Positions 8,035-14,797 of a DNA stretch of 64,000 nucleotides are shown in pieces. The notes under the pieces were generated by a model that worked only from the letters and a program-made list of their open reading frames with translations, was not told the origin of the DNA and ran no database searches. This DNA is from Aeromicrobium sp. Root495 (GTDB lineage: Bacteria; Actinomycetota; Actinomycetes; Propionibacteriales; Nocardioidaceae). The stretch lies in the NCBI RefSeq assembly GCF_001426755.1, contig NZ_LMFJ01000001.1, positions 1,874,548 through 1,938,547 of the forward strand, written 5' to 3'. Both the position numbers and the translations under genes were made by a program. Positions within the stretch are counted from its first letter, which is position 1. Each line of letters starts with the position of its first letter.

Positions 8035-9732
8035 GTGCAGTCGACCGTCCCCACGAGCCCCTGGCCGCTGCTGCGACGCTCCGTCCGGCGTCACTGGCGC
8101 CGGCTCACGCCGGGCTACGTGCTGCTCGCCGTGTGGCAGCTGTGCGAGACGCTCGTCCCGGTCGCGATCGGCGTCGTGGTGGACCGCGGCATCGAGTCGG
8201 AGTCGACGAGCCGCTTCGTCACGTCGCTCCTGGTCCTGGTGGCGCTCATGTCCACGCTGGCCTTCTCGTACCGGTTCGGGAGCCGGTTCATCGTGCGCGC
8301 GCTCGAGGAGGAGTCACACCTCCTGCGCACCGAGATCGCGGGCCACGTGCTCCATCCTCGTGGGGCGAGGACCGACCAGCTCCCCGGCGAGGTCCTGTCG
8401 CTCGCGACGGGGGACGCCGAGCGAGTCGGCCAGGTCGTCTACCAGCTGGCGTACACGATCGCAGCGCTGCTGAGCGTCGTCATCGTGGCCGTGTACGTGC
8501 TGCAGGTCGACCTTGTCATCGGCCTGCTGATCCTCGTGGGCGTCCCCGCCGTCACGCTCGTCATCCAGGTCGTCACCCCGCTCGTGGCCAGGCGCAGCGA
8601 GCGTCAGCAGGAGAGCATCGCCACCGCCTCGGGTCTCGCCACGGACCTGCTGCACGGCCTGCGCCCTCTCAAGGGCATCGGTGGCGAGGACGTCGCGTTC
8701 GGTCGTTACCGCACGGTGAGTCGCCGGGCCCAGCACGACACCGTCTCCGTGGCCCGGTCGTGGGGCTATCTGGGCGGACTGACCACGCTGCTGTCGGGGC
8801 TGCTCCTGGCCGCCGTGGCCCTCGTGGCCGGTCAGGGCGCGCTCGACGGCGACCTCTCCCTCGGCGAGCTCATCGCCCTCGTGGGCCTCACCCAGTTCCT
8901 CGCCGAGCCCATCGCCCAGCTCGGCGAGGTCAGCGCCCAGTTCGGCGGGGCGTTCGGCTCGGCCCGCCGCATCTCGGCGTTCCTCGCCTCCCCTCGGCTC
9001 CAGCCGCCCGCCGACACCGCGTTGGCCGTCGACTCCACGGCACCGCGCCTCACCCTGGAGGACGTGCACAGCGGGCCGCTCGCCGGGCTGTCGGTCTCCG
9101 TGGCGCCCGACGAGATCCTCGCGCTGGTCGTCGACGACCCTGCCGTGGCCGACACGCTCATGACGCTGCTGCACGCCGAGACGTCCCCCGAGCACGGTCG
9201 GGTCTCGCTGGGGGACGTGGCGCTCGTGGACCTCGACGTGGACGACCGACGCAGGCACCTCGTGGTGAGCCCGCACAGCGCGCAGGTGCCGGCCGGGACG
9301 ATCGGCACCACGATCGACCCCGGCGGCTCGCTCGGAGCGGACCGTCTCGAGCGGGTCCTGGCCGCAGCCGCCGCCGACGAGGTGGTGGCCCTGCACCCCG
9401 AAGGTCTCGAGCGCGTCGTCAGCGAGCGTGGGACGAGTCTCTCCGGCGGCCAGCGACAGCGACTAGCCCTCGCCCGGGCGCTGGCCACCGATGCGCCGGT
9501 GCTCGTGCTCCACGACCCCACGACGGCCATCGACTCCGTCACCGAGCAGGGGATCGCCGACGGCCTCCGCGACCTGCGGAACGGGCGGGCCACGCTCGTC
9601 CTCACGTCGTCGCCCGCGCTCCTGCAGGCGGCCGACCGTGTGGTCGTCGTGCACGGCGGACGCGTCGTGCTGACGGGCTCGCACGCCCAGCTGCTCGACG
9701 ACCCCGGCTACCGCGAGGACGTGCTGCGATGA
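8035..9732 (+). CDS. ABC exporter half-transporter with a degenerate Walker A/B (subunit 1)
   Basis: 565 residues: an ABC transmembrane domain (about 1-320, six segments) fused to a nucleotide-binding domain. The signature motif is perfect ([15 protein letters not shown], near 468). However, the P-loop position reads ILALVVDDPAVADTLM with no GxxGxGK, and Walker B reads VLVLHDPTTAID, with His in place of the Mg-binding Asp and Asp in place of the catalytic Glu. The domain therefore cannot bind or hydrolyse ATP in the normal way by itself, but it can supply the signature to its partner. The stop overlaps the next gene by ATGA. Start: GTG preceded by TAGCCT. Confidence 0.9.
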   Translation: MQSTVPTSPWPLLRRSVRRHWRRLTPGYVLLAVWQLCETLVPVAIGVVVDRGIESESTSRFVTSLLVLVALMSTLAFSYRFGSRFIVRALEEESHLLRTEIAGHVLHPRGARTDQLPGEVLSLATGDAERVGQVVYQLAYTIAALLSVVIVAVYVLQVDLVIGLLILVGVPAVTLVIQVVTPLVARRSERQQESIATASGLATDLLHGLRPLKGIGGEDVAFGRYRTVSRRAQHDTVSVARSWGYLGGLTTLLSGLLLAAVALVAGQGALDGDLSLGELIALVGLTQFLAEPIAQLGEVSAQFGGAFGSARRISAFLASPRLQPPADTALAVDSTAPRLTLEDVHSGPLAGLSVSVAPDEILALVVDDPAVADTLMTLLHAETSPEHGRVSLGDVALVDLDVDDRRRHLVVSPHSAQVPAGTIGTTIDPGGSLGADRLERVLAAAAADEVVALHPEGLERVVSERGTSLSGGQRQRLALARALATDAPVLVLHDPTTAIDSVTEQGIADGLRDLRNGRATLVLTSSPALLQAADRVVVVHGGRVVLTGSHAQLLDDPGYREDVLR

Positions 9733-11471
9733 GCACGCTGCTCCCCACGGCCGACCGTCGCACGACCGCCCGACTTGCGTGGCGGCTCGTGCGCACCCGC
9801 CGCGTCCCGCTCGCGGCCACCTTCGTCACCTTCGCCGTCACCGGCCTCGCAGGACTCGTGCCGGTCTGGATGATCGGACGGATCATCGACGCCGTCCGCG
9901 AGGACAGCGGCACCGACGCCGTCGTGCGTGCCGTGGTGCTCATGGTGGTGGCAGGGGTGGTCGGTGCGCTGTCCACCGCAGCGTCCAACGCCGCGCTCGC
10001 CCTCGCCGCGGCCCCGGCCCTGGCCGAGCTGCGCGAGGAGGTCCTCGACCGGGCACTCCACCTCGACGTCGCGACCATCGAGCGAGCCGGCACCGGCGAC
10101 GTCGTGGCCCGGGTCGGCGACGACGTCCGCAAGCTCACCGAGTCGCTCGACGAGGCGGTCCCCGCGCTGCTGGGCTCGGTCATGGCGGTGGGCTTCACCG
10201 CGGGCGGGCTCTTCGCTCTCGACTGGCGGCTCGGCCTGGCCGGGCTGGCCATCGTTCCCGCGTACGCGTCGTCGCTGCGCTGGTACCTGCCTCGGTCCGC
10301 ACCGGTCTACGCCCAGGAGCGGATCTCGTCGGGCGCCCGGGCCGAGGCGCTCGTCGCCGGACTGGACAACGCCCCGACGCTGCGTGCCCTCGCCCGCGAG
10401 CGCGAGGCCCTCGCGAGCATCGAGAGCCGTTCCCGCGACACGGTCGAGGTCACGATGACGGTCTTCCGCCTCTACACGCGCTTCGGCTTCCGCGGGAACT
10501 ACTCCGAGCTGCTCGGCCTGACGCTCGTGCTCACGGCGGGGTTCCTCATGGTGCGCTCGGGCGCCGGCACGGTGGGCGAGGCCACGACGGCCGCCCTGTT
10601 CTTCCACCGGCTGTTCAACCCCATCGGCGCACTGATGTACGTCTTCGACGAGATCCAGAGCAGCGGCGCGTCGCTCGCGCGCCTCGCCGGGGTGGCGGGG
10701 ATGCCCGTACCTCCGGCGTCCGACCACGACGTGCACCCCCGGCCGGCCCTCGAGCTGCGAGGGGTGTCGCACTCCTACGAGCCGGGACGTCCGGTCCTCC
10801 ACGACGTCGACCTCGTGGTGTCGCACGGCGAGCGGGTGGCGGTGGTGGGCGCCACCGGCGCCGGGAAGACGACCCTCGGTGCGATCGCCGCCGGCACCCT
10901 GCCCGTCGACCAGGGTGCGGTGCTCCTGGCGGGTCGTCCGCTGGGCGACCTGGACCCCGTGACGCTCAGGACGCACGTCGCCCTGGTCTCGCAGGAGGTG
11001 CACGTCTTTGCCGGCAGCATCGCCGACAACCTGCGTCTCGCCGACGGCTCGGCCCCGGACGAGGTGCTGTGGGACGCCGTCGCTCTCTGCGGCGCGGAAC
11101 CCTGGGTCCGCGCGCTGCCCGACGGTCTCGACACCGCCGTGGGCTCGCTCGCGAACCCTCTGACGCCCGCCCAGGCACAACAGCTGGCCCTCGCCCGCGT
11201 GGTCCTGCGCGACCCCGACCTCGTGGTGCTGGACGAGGCGACGGCCGAGGCCGGCTCGTCCGGCGCGCGAGAGCTGGAGCAGGCCGCGCTCGCCGTCGTG
11301 GCCGGACGCAGCTCGATCGTCGTGGCCCACCGCCTCACGCAGGCGGTCTCGGCCGACCGCGTGGTCGTGATGCACGATGGCCGGATCGTCGAGCAGGGGA
11401 CGCACGACGAGCTCGTCGCCGCCGAGGGCCGATACGCGGCCCTCTGGCAGGCCTGGTCCTCCCCCGCCTGA
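9729..11471 (+). CDS. ABC exporter half-transporter with intact Walker motifs but lost signature (subunit 2)
   Basis: 580 residues with an N-terminal six-helix transmembrane domain and a C-terminal nucleotide-binding domain. Walker A GATGAGKTT (near 374-382), Walker B LVVLDEATAE with the catalytic Glu, and the H-loop VVAHRLTQ are intact. The signature LSGGQ is replaced by LTPAQ, and the D-loop SALD by AEAG. Its only complete ATP site must be completed by the LSGGQ of subunit 1, so the two genes form an obligate heterodimer. It overlaps subunit 1 by 4 bp. The substrate is unknown; relatives export drugs, lipids or siderophores. Confidence 0.9.
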   Translation: MSTLLPTADRRTTARLAWRLVRTRRVPLAATFVTFAVTGLAGLVPVWMIGRIIDAVREDSGTDAVVRAVVLMVVAGVVGALSTAASNAALALAAAPALAELREEVLDRALHLDVATIERAGTGDVVARVGDDVRKLTESLDEAVPALLGSVMAVGFTAGGLFALDWRLGLAGLAIVPAYASSLRWYLPRSAPVYAQERISSGARAEALVAGLDNAPTLRALAREREALASIESRSRDTVEVTMTVFRLYTRFGFRGNYSELLGLTLVLTAGFLMVRSGAGTVGEATTAALFFHRLFNPIGALMYVFDEIQSSGASLARLAGVAGMPVPPASDHDVHPRPALELRGVSHSYEPGRPVLHDVDLVVSHGERVAVVGATGAGKTTLGAIAAGTLPVDQGAVLLAGRPLGDLDPVTLRTHVALVSQEVHVFAGSIADNLRLADGSAPDEVLWDAVALCGAEPWVRALPDGLDTAVGSLANPLTPAQAQQLALARVVLRDPDLVVLDEATAEAGSSGARELEQAALAVVAGRSSIVVAHRLTQAVSADRVVVMHDGRIVEQGTHDELVAAEGRYAALWQAWSSPA

Positions 11472-11558
11472 CCCCTGGGCGGTGGACCCTCCACCGCGAG
11501 GACGCTCCCACGGTGGCAGGTCCACCGCCCGGCGGGGGCGGCGTGACAGGCTCAGGGC

Positions 11559-11939
11559 ATGAGCGAGCTGCCCACCGCGTCCGTGACCCACACCGTGACC
11601 GCCGACGACACCGCCGCGGCCCTGGGCAGCGGCGACCTCGACGTCCTGGGCACGCCCCGTCTGCTCGCCTGGCTCGAGGAGGCGACGTGCGCGGCGCTCG
11701 ACGTGCCGGCCACCCGCACGAGCGTCGGCACCCGTGTCGAGGTGGAGCACCTGGCCGCCAGTCCCGTCGGCGCCACCATCACCGCGACGGCCGAGCAGGT
11801 CTACGAGGACGGCCGCCTCGTGCGGTTCCGGGTGAGCGCCGTCGACGACCGTGGCACGCTCGTGGGCACCGGCGAGGTGCGTCGTGTGGTCGTGGACCGG
11901 GAGCGGTTTCTCTCCCGGCTGCGCCCTGTGGAAGAATGA
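11559..11939 (+). CDS. Hotdog-fold thioesterase, fluoroacetyl-CoA-thioesterase-like
   Basis: A 126-residue single hotdog domain. The pattern LGSGDLDVLGTPRLLAWLEEAT followed by GTRVEVEHLAASPVG and GTGEVRRVVV is characteristic of the FlK-like thioesterase family, small proteins that hydrolyse acyl-CoA thioesters. The native substrate here is unknown and need not be fluorinated. A CAGGCT -10-like box lies 6 nt before the ATG. The bL37 gene begins 25 bp after the stop. Confidence 0.8.
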   Translation: MSELPTASVTHTVTADDTAAALGSGDLDVLGTPRLLAWLEEATCAALDVPATRTSVGTRVEVEHLAASPVGATITATAEQVYEDGRLVRFRVSAVDDRGTLVGTGEVRRVVVDRERFLSRLRPVEE

Positions 11940-11963
11940 ACCGCATTCGTCCGAGGAGGAAAC

Positions 11964-12038
11964 ATGGGCAAGACCGGCCGCAAGCGTCGTGCGCGTCGCA
12001 AGAAGGGCGCGAACCACGGCAAGCGCCCCAACGCGTGA
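11964..12038 (+). CDS. 50S ribosomal protein bL37 (24 residues)
   Basis: A 25-codon gene with an excellent ribosome-binding site (GAGGAGG six bases upstream). The product is MGKTGRKRRARRKKG followed by ANHGKRPNA; the basic body and the terminal NHGKRPNA match the actinobacterium-specific ribosomal protein bL37 described in mycobacterial ribosome structures. It sits alone, followed 15 bp later by a strong terminator, and may be cotranscribed with the thioesterase gene. It is below usual gene-calling length limits. Confidence 0.9.
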   Translation: MGKTGRKRRARRKKGANHGKRPNA

Positions 12039-12053
12039 ATCACTGAACACATG

Positions 12054-12085
12054 AGAAAGGCCCCGCTGAACAGCGGGGCCTTTCT
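12054..12085. terminator. Strong terminator between bL37 and rsrA
   Basis: The arms GAAAGGCCCCGCTG and CAGCGGGGCCTTTC are perfectly complementary over 14 bp. The stem ends in TTTC..TT on one strand and GAAA on the other, so it can stop both convergent transcripts. Confidence 0.93.
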
Positions 12086-12105
12086 TCATGTACGGGCTGG
12101 CGCGG

Positions 12106-12378
12106 TCAGCCGCTGCGCTTCTCGGTGATCTGCACCTGCACGGTGCGGATGGAGAAGAGCACCTTGTCGCGCAGGGGCTCGGGAGCGACCTCGGCGCACG
12201 AGCGCGAGACGAGCGTCTTCACGAGCCGCTCCAGGTCGTAGGCCGTCAGGCACGAGGAGCAGTCGTCGATGTGCGACTGGATCTCCTCACAGCTGGCCGT
12301 GTCGATCTCCTGGTCGAGGAAGAGGTACAGGTTCTCGAGCGCCTGGTTGCAGTCGGGACCTTCGCAGGGACTGGTCAT
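12106..12378 (-). CDS. rsrA: Mycothiol-system anti-sigma factor RsrA
   Basis: A 90-residue ZAS-family zinc anti-sigma factor. It has the H-x3-C-x2-C motif HIDDCSSC plus upstream cysteines in [10 protein letters not shown] and TASCEE. In Streptomyces RsrA holds SigR inactive until disulfide stress oxidises the cysteines and releases zinc. It overlaps the sigR stop by ATGA, so the two are translationally coupled, which keeps the pair near stoichiometric. Confidence 0.95.
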   Translation of the reverse strand: MTSPCEGPDCNQALENLYLFLDQEIDTASCEEIQSHIDDCSSCLTAYDLERLVKTLVSRSCAEVAPEPLRDKVLFSIRTVQVQITEKRSG

Positions 12379-13013
12379 GCCGGTCCACCTGCTCCCTGCA
12401 CCGCCATGCCGCGATCGCGAGCGTAGTCCGACAGGAGCTCGCGGAGCTGACGACGACCGCGGTGCAGCCGTGACATCACGGTGCCGATCGGCGTCTCCAT
12501 GATCTCGGCGATCTCCTTGTACGGGAATCCCTCGACGTCGGCGAGGTACACCGCGTACCGGAAGTCCTCGGGGAGCTGCTGGAGCGCGTCCTTCACGTCG
12601 GAGTCGGGAAGGTGCTCGAGCGCCTCCATCTCCGCAGACTTGAGGCCGCTCGAGGCGTGCGAGGACGCGGCGGCGATCTGCCAGTCCTCGATCTCGTCGG
12701 TGACCTGCTGCGGCTGACGCTGCTTCTTGCGGTAGGAGTTGATGTACGTGTTGGTGAGGATGCGGTACAGCCAGGCCTTGAGGTTGGTGCCCGGCTTGTA
12801 CTGGTGGAACGCCGAGTACGCCTTGGCGTAGGTCTCCTGCACGAGGTCCTCGGCGTCCTGCGGGCTGCGGGTCATCCGCAGTCCGGCCGAGTACAGCTGG
12901 TTCAGGTACGGCAGCGCCTCGGTCTCGAACCGGAGCTGACGCTCCTCCGGGGTCTCGGTGTCGCGGTCGACCGCAGGGGTCTGCTCCGCATCGGTCTCAG
13001 GCGTGGTGTCCAT
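12375..13013 (-). CDS. sigR: ECF sigma factor SigR/SigH (thiol-oxidative stress)
   Basis: From the ATG at 13013 the protein has 212 residues: sigma region 2 ([25 protein letters not shown]) and region 4 ([44 protein letters not shown]). A second in-frame ATG at 13082, with GAGGAGG five bases upstream, adds 23 residues ([12 protein letters not shown]...). This parallels the unstable SigR-prime isoform of Streptomyces. The short start has a leaderless-type TAGTCT, and the long start follows a SigR-type promoter. The partner anti-sigma gene overlaps its 3' end. Confidence 0.95.
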   Translation of the reverse strand: MDTTPETDAEQTPAVDRDTETPEERQLRFETEALPYLNQLYSAGLRMTRSPQDAEDLVQETYAKAYSAFHQYKPGTNLKAWLYRILTNTYINSYRKKQRQPQQVTDEIEDWQIAAASSHASSGLKSAEMEALEHLPDSDVKDALQQLPEDFRYAVYLADVEGFPYKEIAEIMETPIGTVMSRLHRGRRQLRELLSDYARDRGMAVQGAGGPA

Positions 13014-13021
13014 CGTGGTCC

Positions 13022-13027
13022 AGACTA
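13022..13027 (-). promoter_or_regulatory. Housekeeping leaderless -10 (TAGTCT) for short SigR
   Basis: TAGTCT on the minus strand, 8 nt before the ATG at 13013. It would give a leaderless message for the 212-residue form. Confidence 0.5.
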
Positions 13028-13103
13028 CTCCGGACGTCTGACGGATGCCCGTCGTCGCGGGCCGTTCTGCACAAGCGAGCATGTGTGCCTCCTCACCGGT
13101 CAC

Positions 13104-13129
13104 AACAGGAACCGGGGGGCGGCTATTCC
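13104..13129 (-). promoter_or_regulatory. SigR-type autoregulatory promoter GGAAT-N18-GTT
   Basis: On the minus strand GGAAT (13125-13129) is followed after exactly 18 nt by GTT (13104-13106), matching the Streptomyces SigR consensus GGGAAT-N18-GTT. The expected start of transcription, near 13096, leaves just enough leader for the GAGGAGG that serves the upstream ATG at 13082. Confidence 0.8.
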
Positions 13130-13145
13130 GGCACGCGAGGTGGCG

Positions 13146-13862
13146 CTACTGCGCCGGAAGGGGCTCCATCAGGTGGGGGCCGTTGTTGCGCACGTTGTTG
13201 ACGTCGGTGGCCACGGGCCACGCGGCGAGGCGGCCCGGCGCTGCGGGCACGAGGAGGTCGAGCAGCTCCTGCGTCTCGTGCGGGCGAGGGTCGAGCCAGG
13301 CATCCATGGCCTCGGGCTCCACGAGCAGCGGCATGCGGTCGTGCAGATGGCCGAGCGAGTCCTCCGCCGTGGTGGTGAGGATGGTGAACGTGACGAGCCA
13401 GGGATCGTCGGCGGAGGCCTTCCAGAACTCGTACAGCCCTGCCATGGCCAGCACAGAGCGGTCCTGGGGGGTGATGAAGAACGGCTGCTTGCGCGGCTTG
13501 CCCTTGGCGTCGACGTCGTCGGTGGAGTACCACTCGTAGTAGCCGTCGGCGGGCACGAGCGCACGCCGCCGGGCGAACGCCTTCTTGAACGACGGCTTCT
13601 CGGCCACCGTCTCGGAGCGGGCGTTGATGAGCCGGTTGCCGATGGAGCGGTCCTTGGCCCACGACGGCACGAGGCCCCACGTGGCGCTCGTCAGCTCGCG
13701 GTGCACGCCGTCGTCGTCGGCCCTGGCGAGCACGATGGGCGCCTGCTTGGTGGGCGCCATGTTGTAGTCGGGCTCAGGCTCCACGAAGTCGGGCGCCAGC
13801 CGGGCCGCGAAGGCCTGGTCGAGCTGGGCCGAGGTCCTGGAGGTCGCATACCGTCCGCACAC
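13146..13862 (-). CDS. SRAP/HMCES-family abasic-site DNA-protein crosslinking protein
   Basis: 238 residues beginning M-C-G-R-Y. After methionine removal Cys2 is the nucleophile that links covalently to abasic sites. Other family landmarks are PDYNMAP, TWGLVPSWAKD, INARSETVAEKPSF, PADGYYEW with the active-site Glu, and HDRMPLLV with the active-site His. The family protects single-stranded DNA abasic sites during replication (YedK/HMCES). The start is GTG with CAACCT 6 nt upstream. Its position between sigR and aroA parallels Rv3226c. Confidence 0.93.
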   Translation of the reverse strand: MCGRYATSRTSAQLDQAFAARLAPDFVEPEPDYNMAPTKQAPIVLARADDDGVHRELTSATWGLVPSWAKDRSIGNRLINARSETVAEKPSFKKAFARRRALVPADGYYEWYSTDDVDAKGKPRKQPFFITPQDRSVLAMAGLYEFWKASADDPWLVTFTILTTTAEDSLGHLHDRMPLLVEPEAMDAWLDPRPHETQELLDLLVPAAPGRLAAWPVATDVNNVRNNGPHLMEPLPAQ

Positions 13863-13903
13863 CCGTCCAGGTTGGCACAGACCACCGACAACGGGTCGCC
13901 GGT

Positions 13904-13984
13904 CCGTCGGGCTCCCACCACCCGACGGGCCGGAGGGCCCTCCGTGCGGCCCCGCGGGCCCGCTGAGCTCCCACCACTCAGCGG
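13904..13984. repeat. Twin hairpins with identical 9-nt loops
   Basis: Hairpin 1 pairs CCGTCGGG (13904-13911) with CCCGACGG (13921-13928). Hairpin 2 pairs CCGCTGAG (13960-13967) with CTCAGCGG (13977-13984). Both have the same loop CTCCCACCA although the stems differ. Between them lies the palindrome GGAGGGCCCTCC (13932-13943). The element sits in the 157-bp gap between the SRAP gene start and the 3' end of the next minus-strand gene, so it is placed to terminate the latter. Confidence 0.85.
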
Positions 13985-14019
13985 ACCTGCGCGGCCCTGC
14001 ACCCCCCTGAGGTCTCGCC

Positions 14020-14670
14020 CTAGGTGGACAGCTCGGCCACGACCCGCACGGAGTCCTCGTAGTCGCCGGGCAGCTCCTCCACCCACAGGCGTGGCGACGG
14101 GACTCCTGCCGAGGTGCGCTGCACGAGCAGCCTGACCAGGGCGAGCGTCATGGCGTCGGCGCGCTCCCTGCGCACCAGCACCACGAAGCATCGTTCGTTG
14201 ATCCGGGCGATGGTCTCCTCGCCCGGGAAGACCTCCCGCAGCACCTCCGCGACCTCGAGGGCGTGCAGGGCCCGCTCGAGGGAGGACGCTCCCGGCCCTG
14301 CCACGAGCTTGACCCCCACCAGGACGTGCGTGTCGGCGACGCGCACGCCCGCCATGTCGGCCTCACGATGGATCTCGCCGAGGCGGGACCGGAGATGGTG
14401 CGGTGACGCCAGGGTCGTGAGCTCGTCCTCGCACGTGATGCCGTGCGCGTGCTCCGTGACCCGCTCCGACCACGCGAGGCTCGCTGCGCGGACCACCTGG
14501 TGCCGCGGGCTGCCGCCGTACGCCTGCTCCACGAGGTCGAGGACCTCGTGGAGCGGGGCTCCCTGGTCGGCTGCACTCGCTCCCACCTCGTGTGCAACCG
14601 CCACGGCCGCCGACTCGCTCAGCAGGGGTAGATTTTCGATGCTGTGGCCATGTAGCCTATGCTCGTCCAT
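14020..14670 (-). CDS. Degenerate GGDEF-like regulatory protein
   Basis: 216 residues from the ATG at 14670, which has GGAAGGGGG upstream; a start at 14715 is possible. The stretch CEDELTTLASPHHLRSRLGEI copies the opening of GGDEF domains (DxLTGLxNRxxL), but no GGDEF/GGEEF catalytic loop follows, and the equivalent region reads FPGEETIARINERCFVVLV. It is probably a non-catalytic relative. It is divergent from the fused ECF sigma gene, so they share a promoter region of about 130 bp. I know of no assigned function for this arrangement. Confidence 0.65.
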   Translation of the reverse strand: MDEHRLHGHSIENLPLLSESAAVAVAHEVGASAADQGAPLHEVLDLVEQAYGGSPRHQVVRAASLAWSERVTEHAHGITCEDELTTLASPHHLRSRLGEIHREADMAGVRVADTHVLVGVKLVAGPGASSLERALHALEVAEVLREVFPGEETIARINERCFVVLVRRERADAMTLALVRLLVQRTSAGVPSPRLWVEELPGDYEDSVRVVAELST

Positions 14671-14751
14671 CTGTGCCCCCTTCCCGTCGCGCCCGGTGTG
14701 TGGTTCGGTGCACAAGAGACGCCGCTACGGGCACGTCATGACGCGGTTGCC

Positions 14752-14779
14752 GAAACTTTTTCTGAGGTTCCTCGTTGAT
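14752..14779 (+). promoter_or_regulatory. Possible ECF-type autoregulatory promoter
   Basis: GAAACT (14752-14757) and CGTTGAT (14773-14779) are separated by 15 nt. This resembles the GAAC...CGT layout of ECF sigma promoters just upstream of the ECF gene. It is a weaker match than the sigR promoter. Confidence 0.35.
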
Positions 14780-14797
14780 GGGCATGGAGGAGAGACC

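Noticed and set aside
14020..14670. Active diguanylate cyclase
   Set aside because: Only the opening helix pattern matches; the GGDEF catalytic loop and metal-binding Asp are absent.
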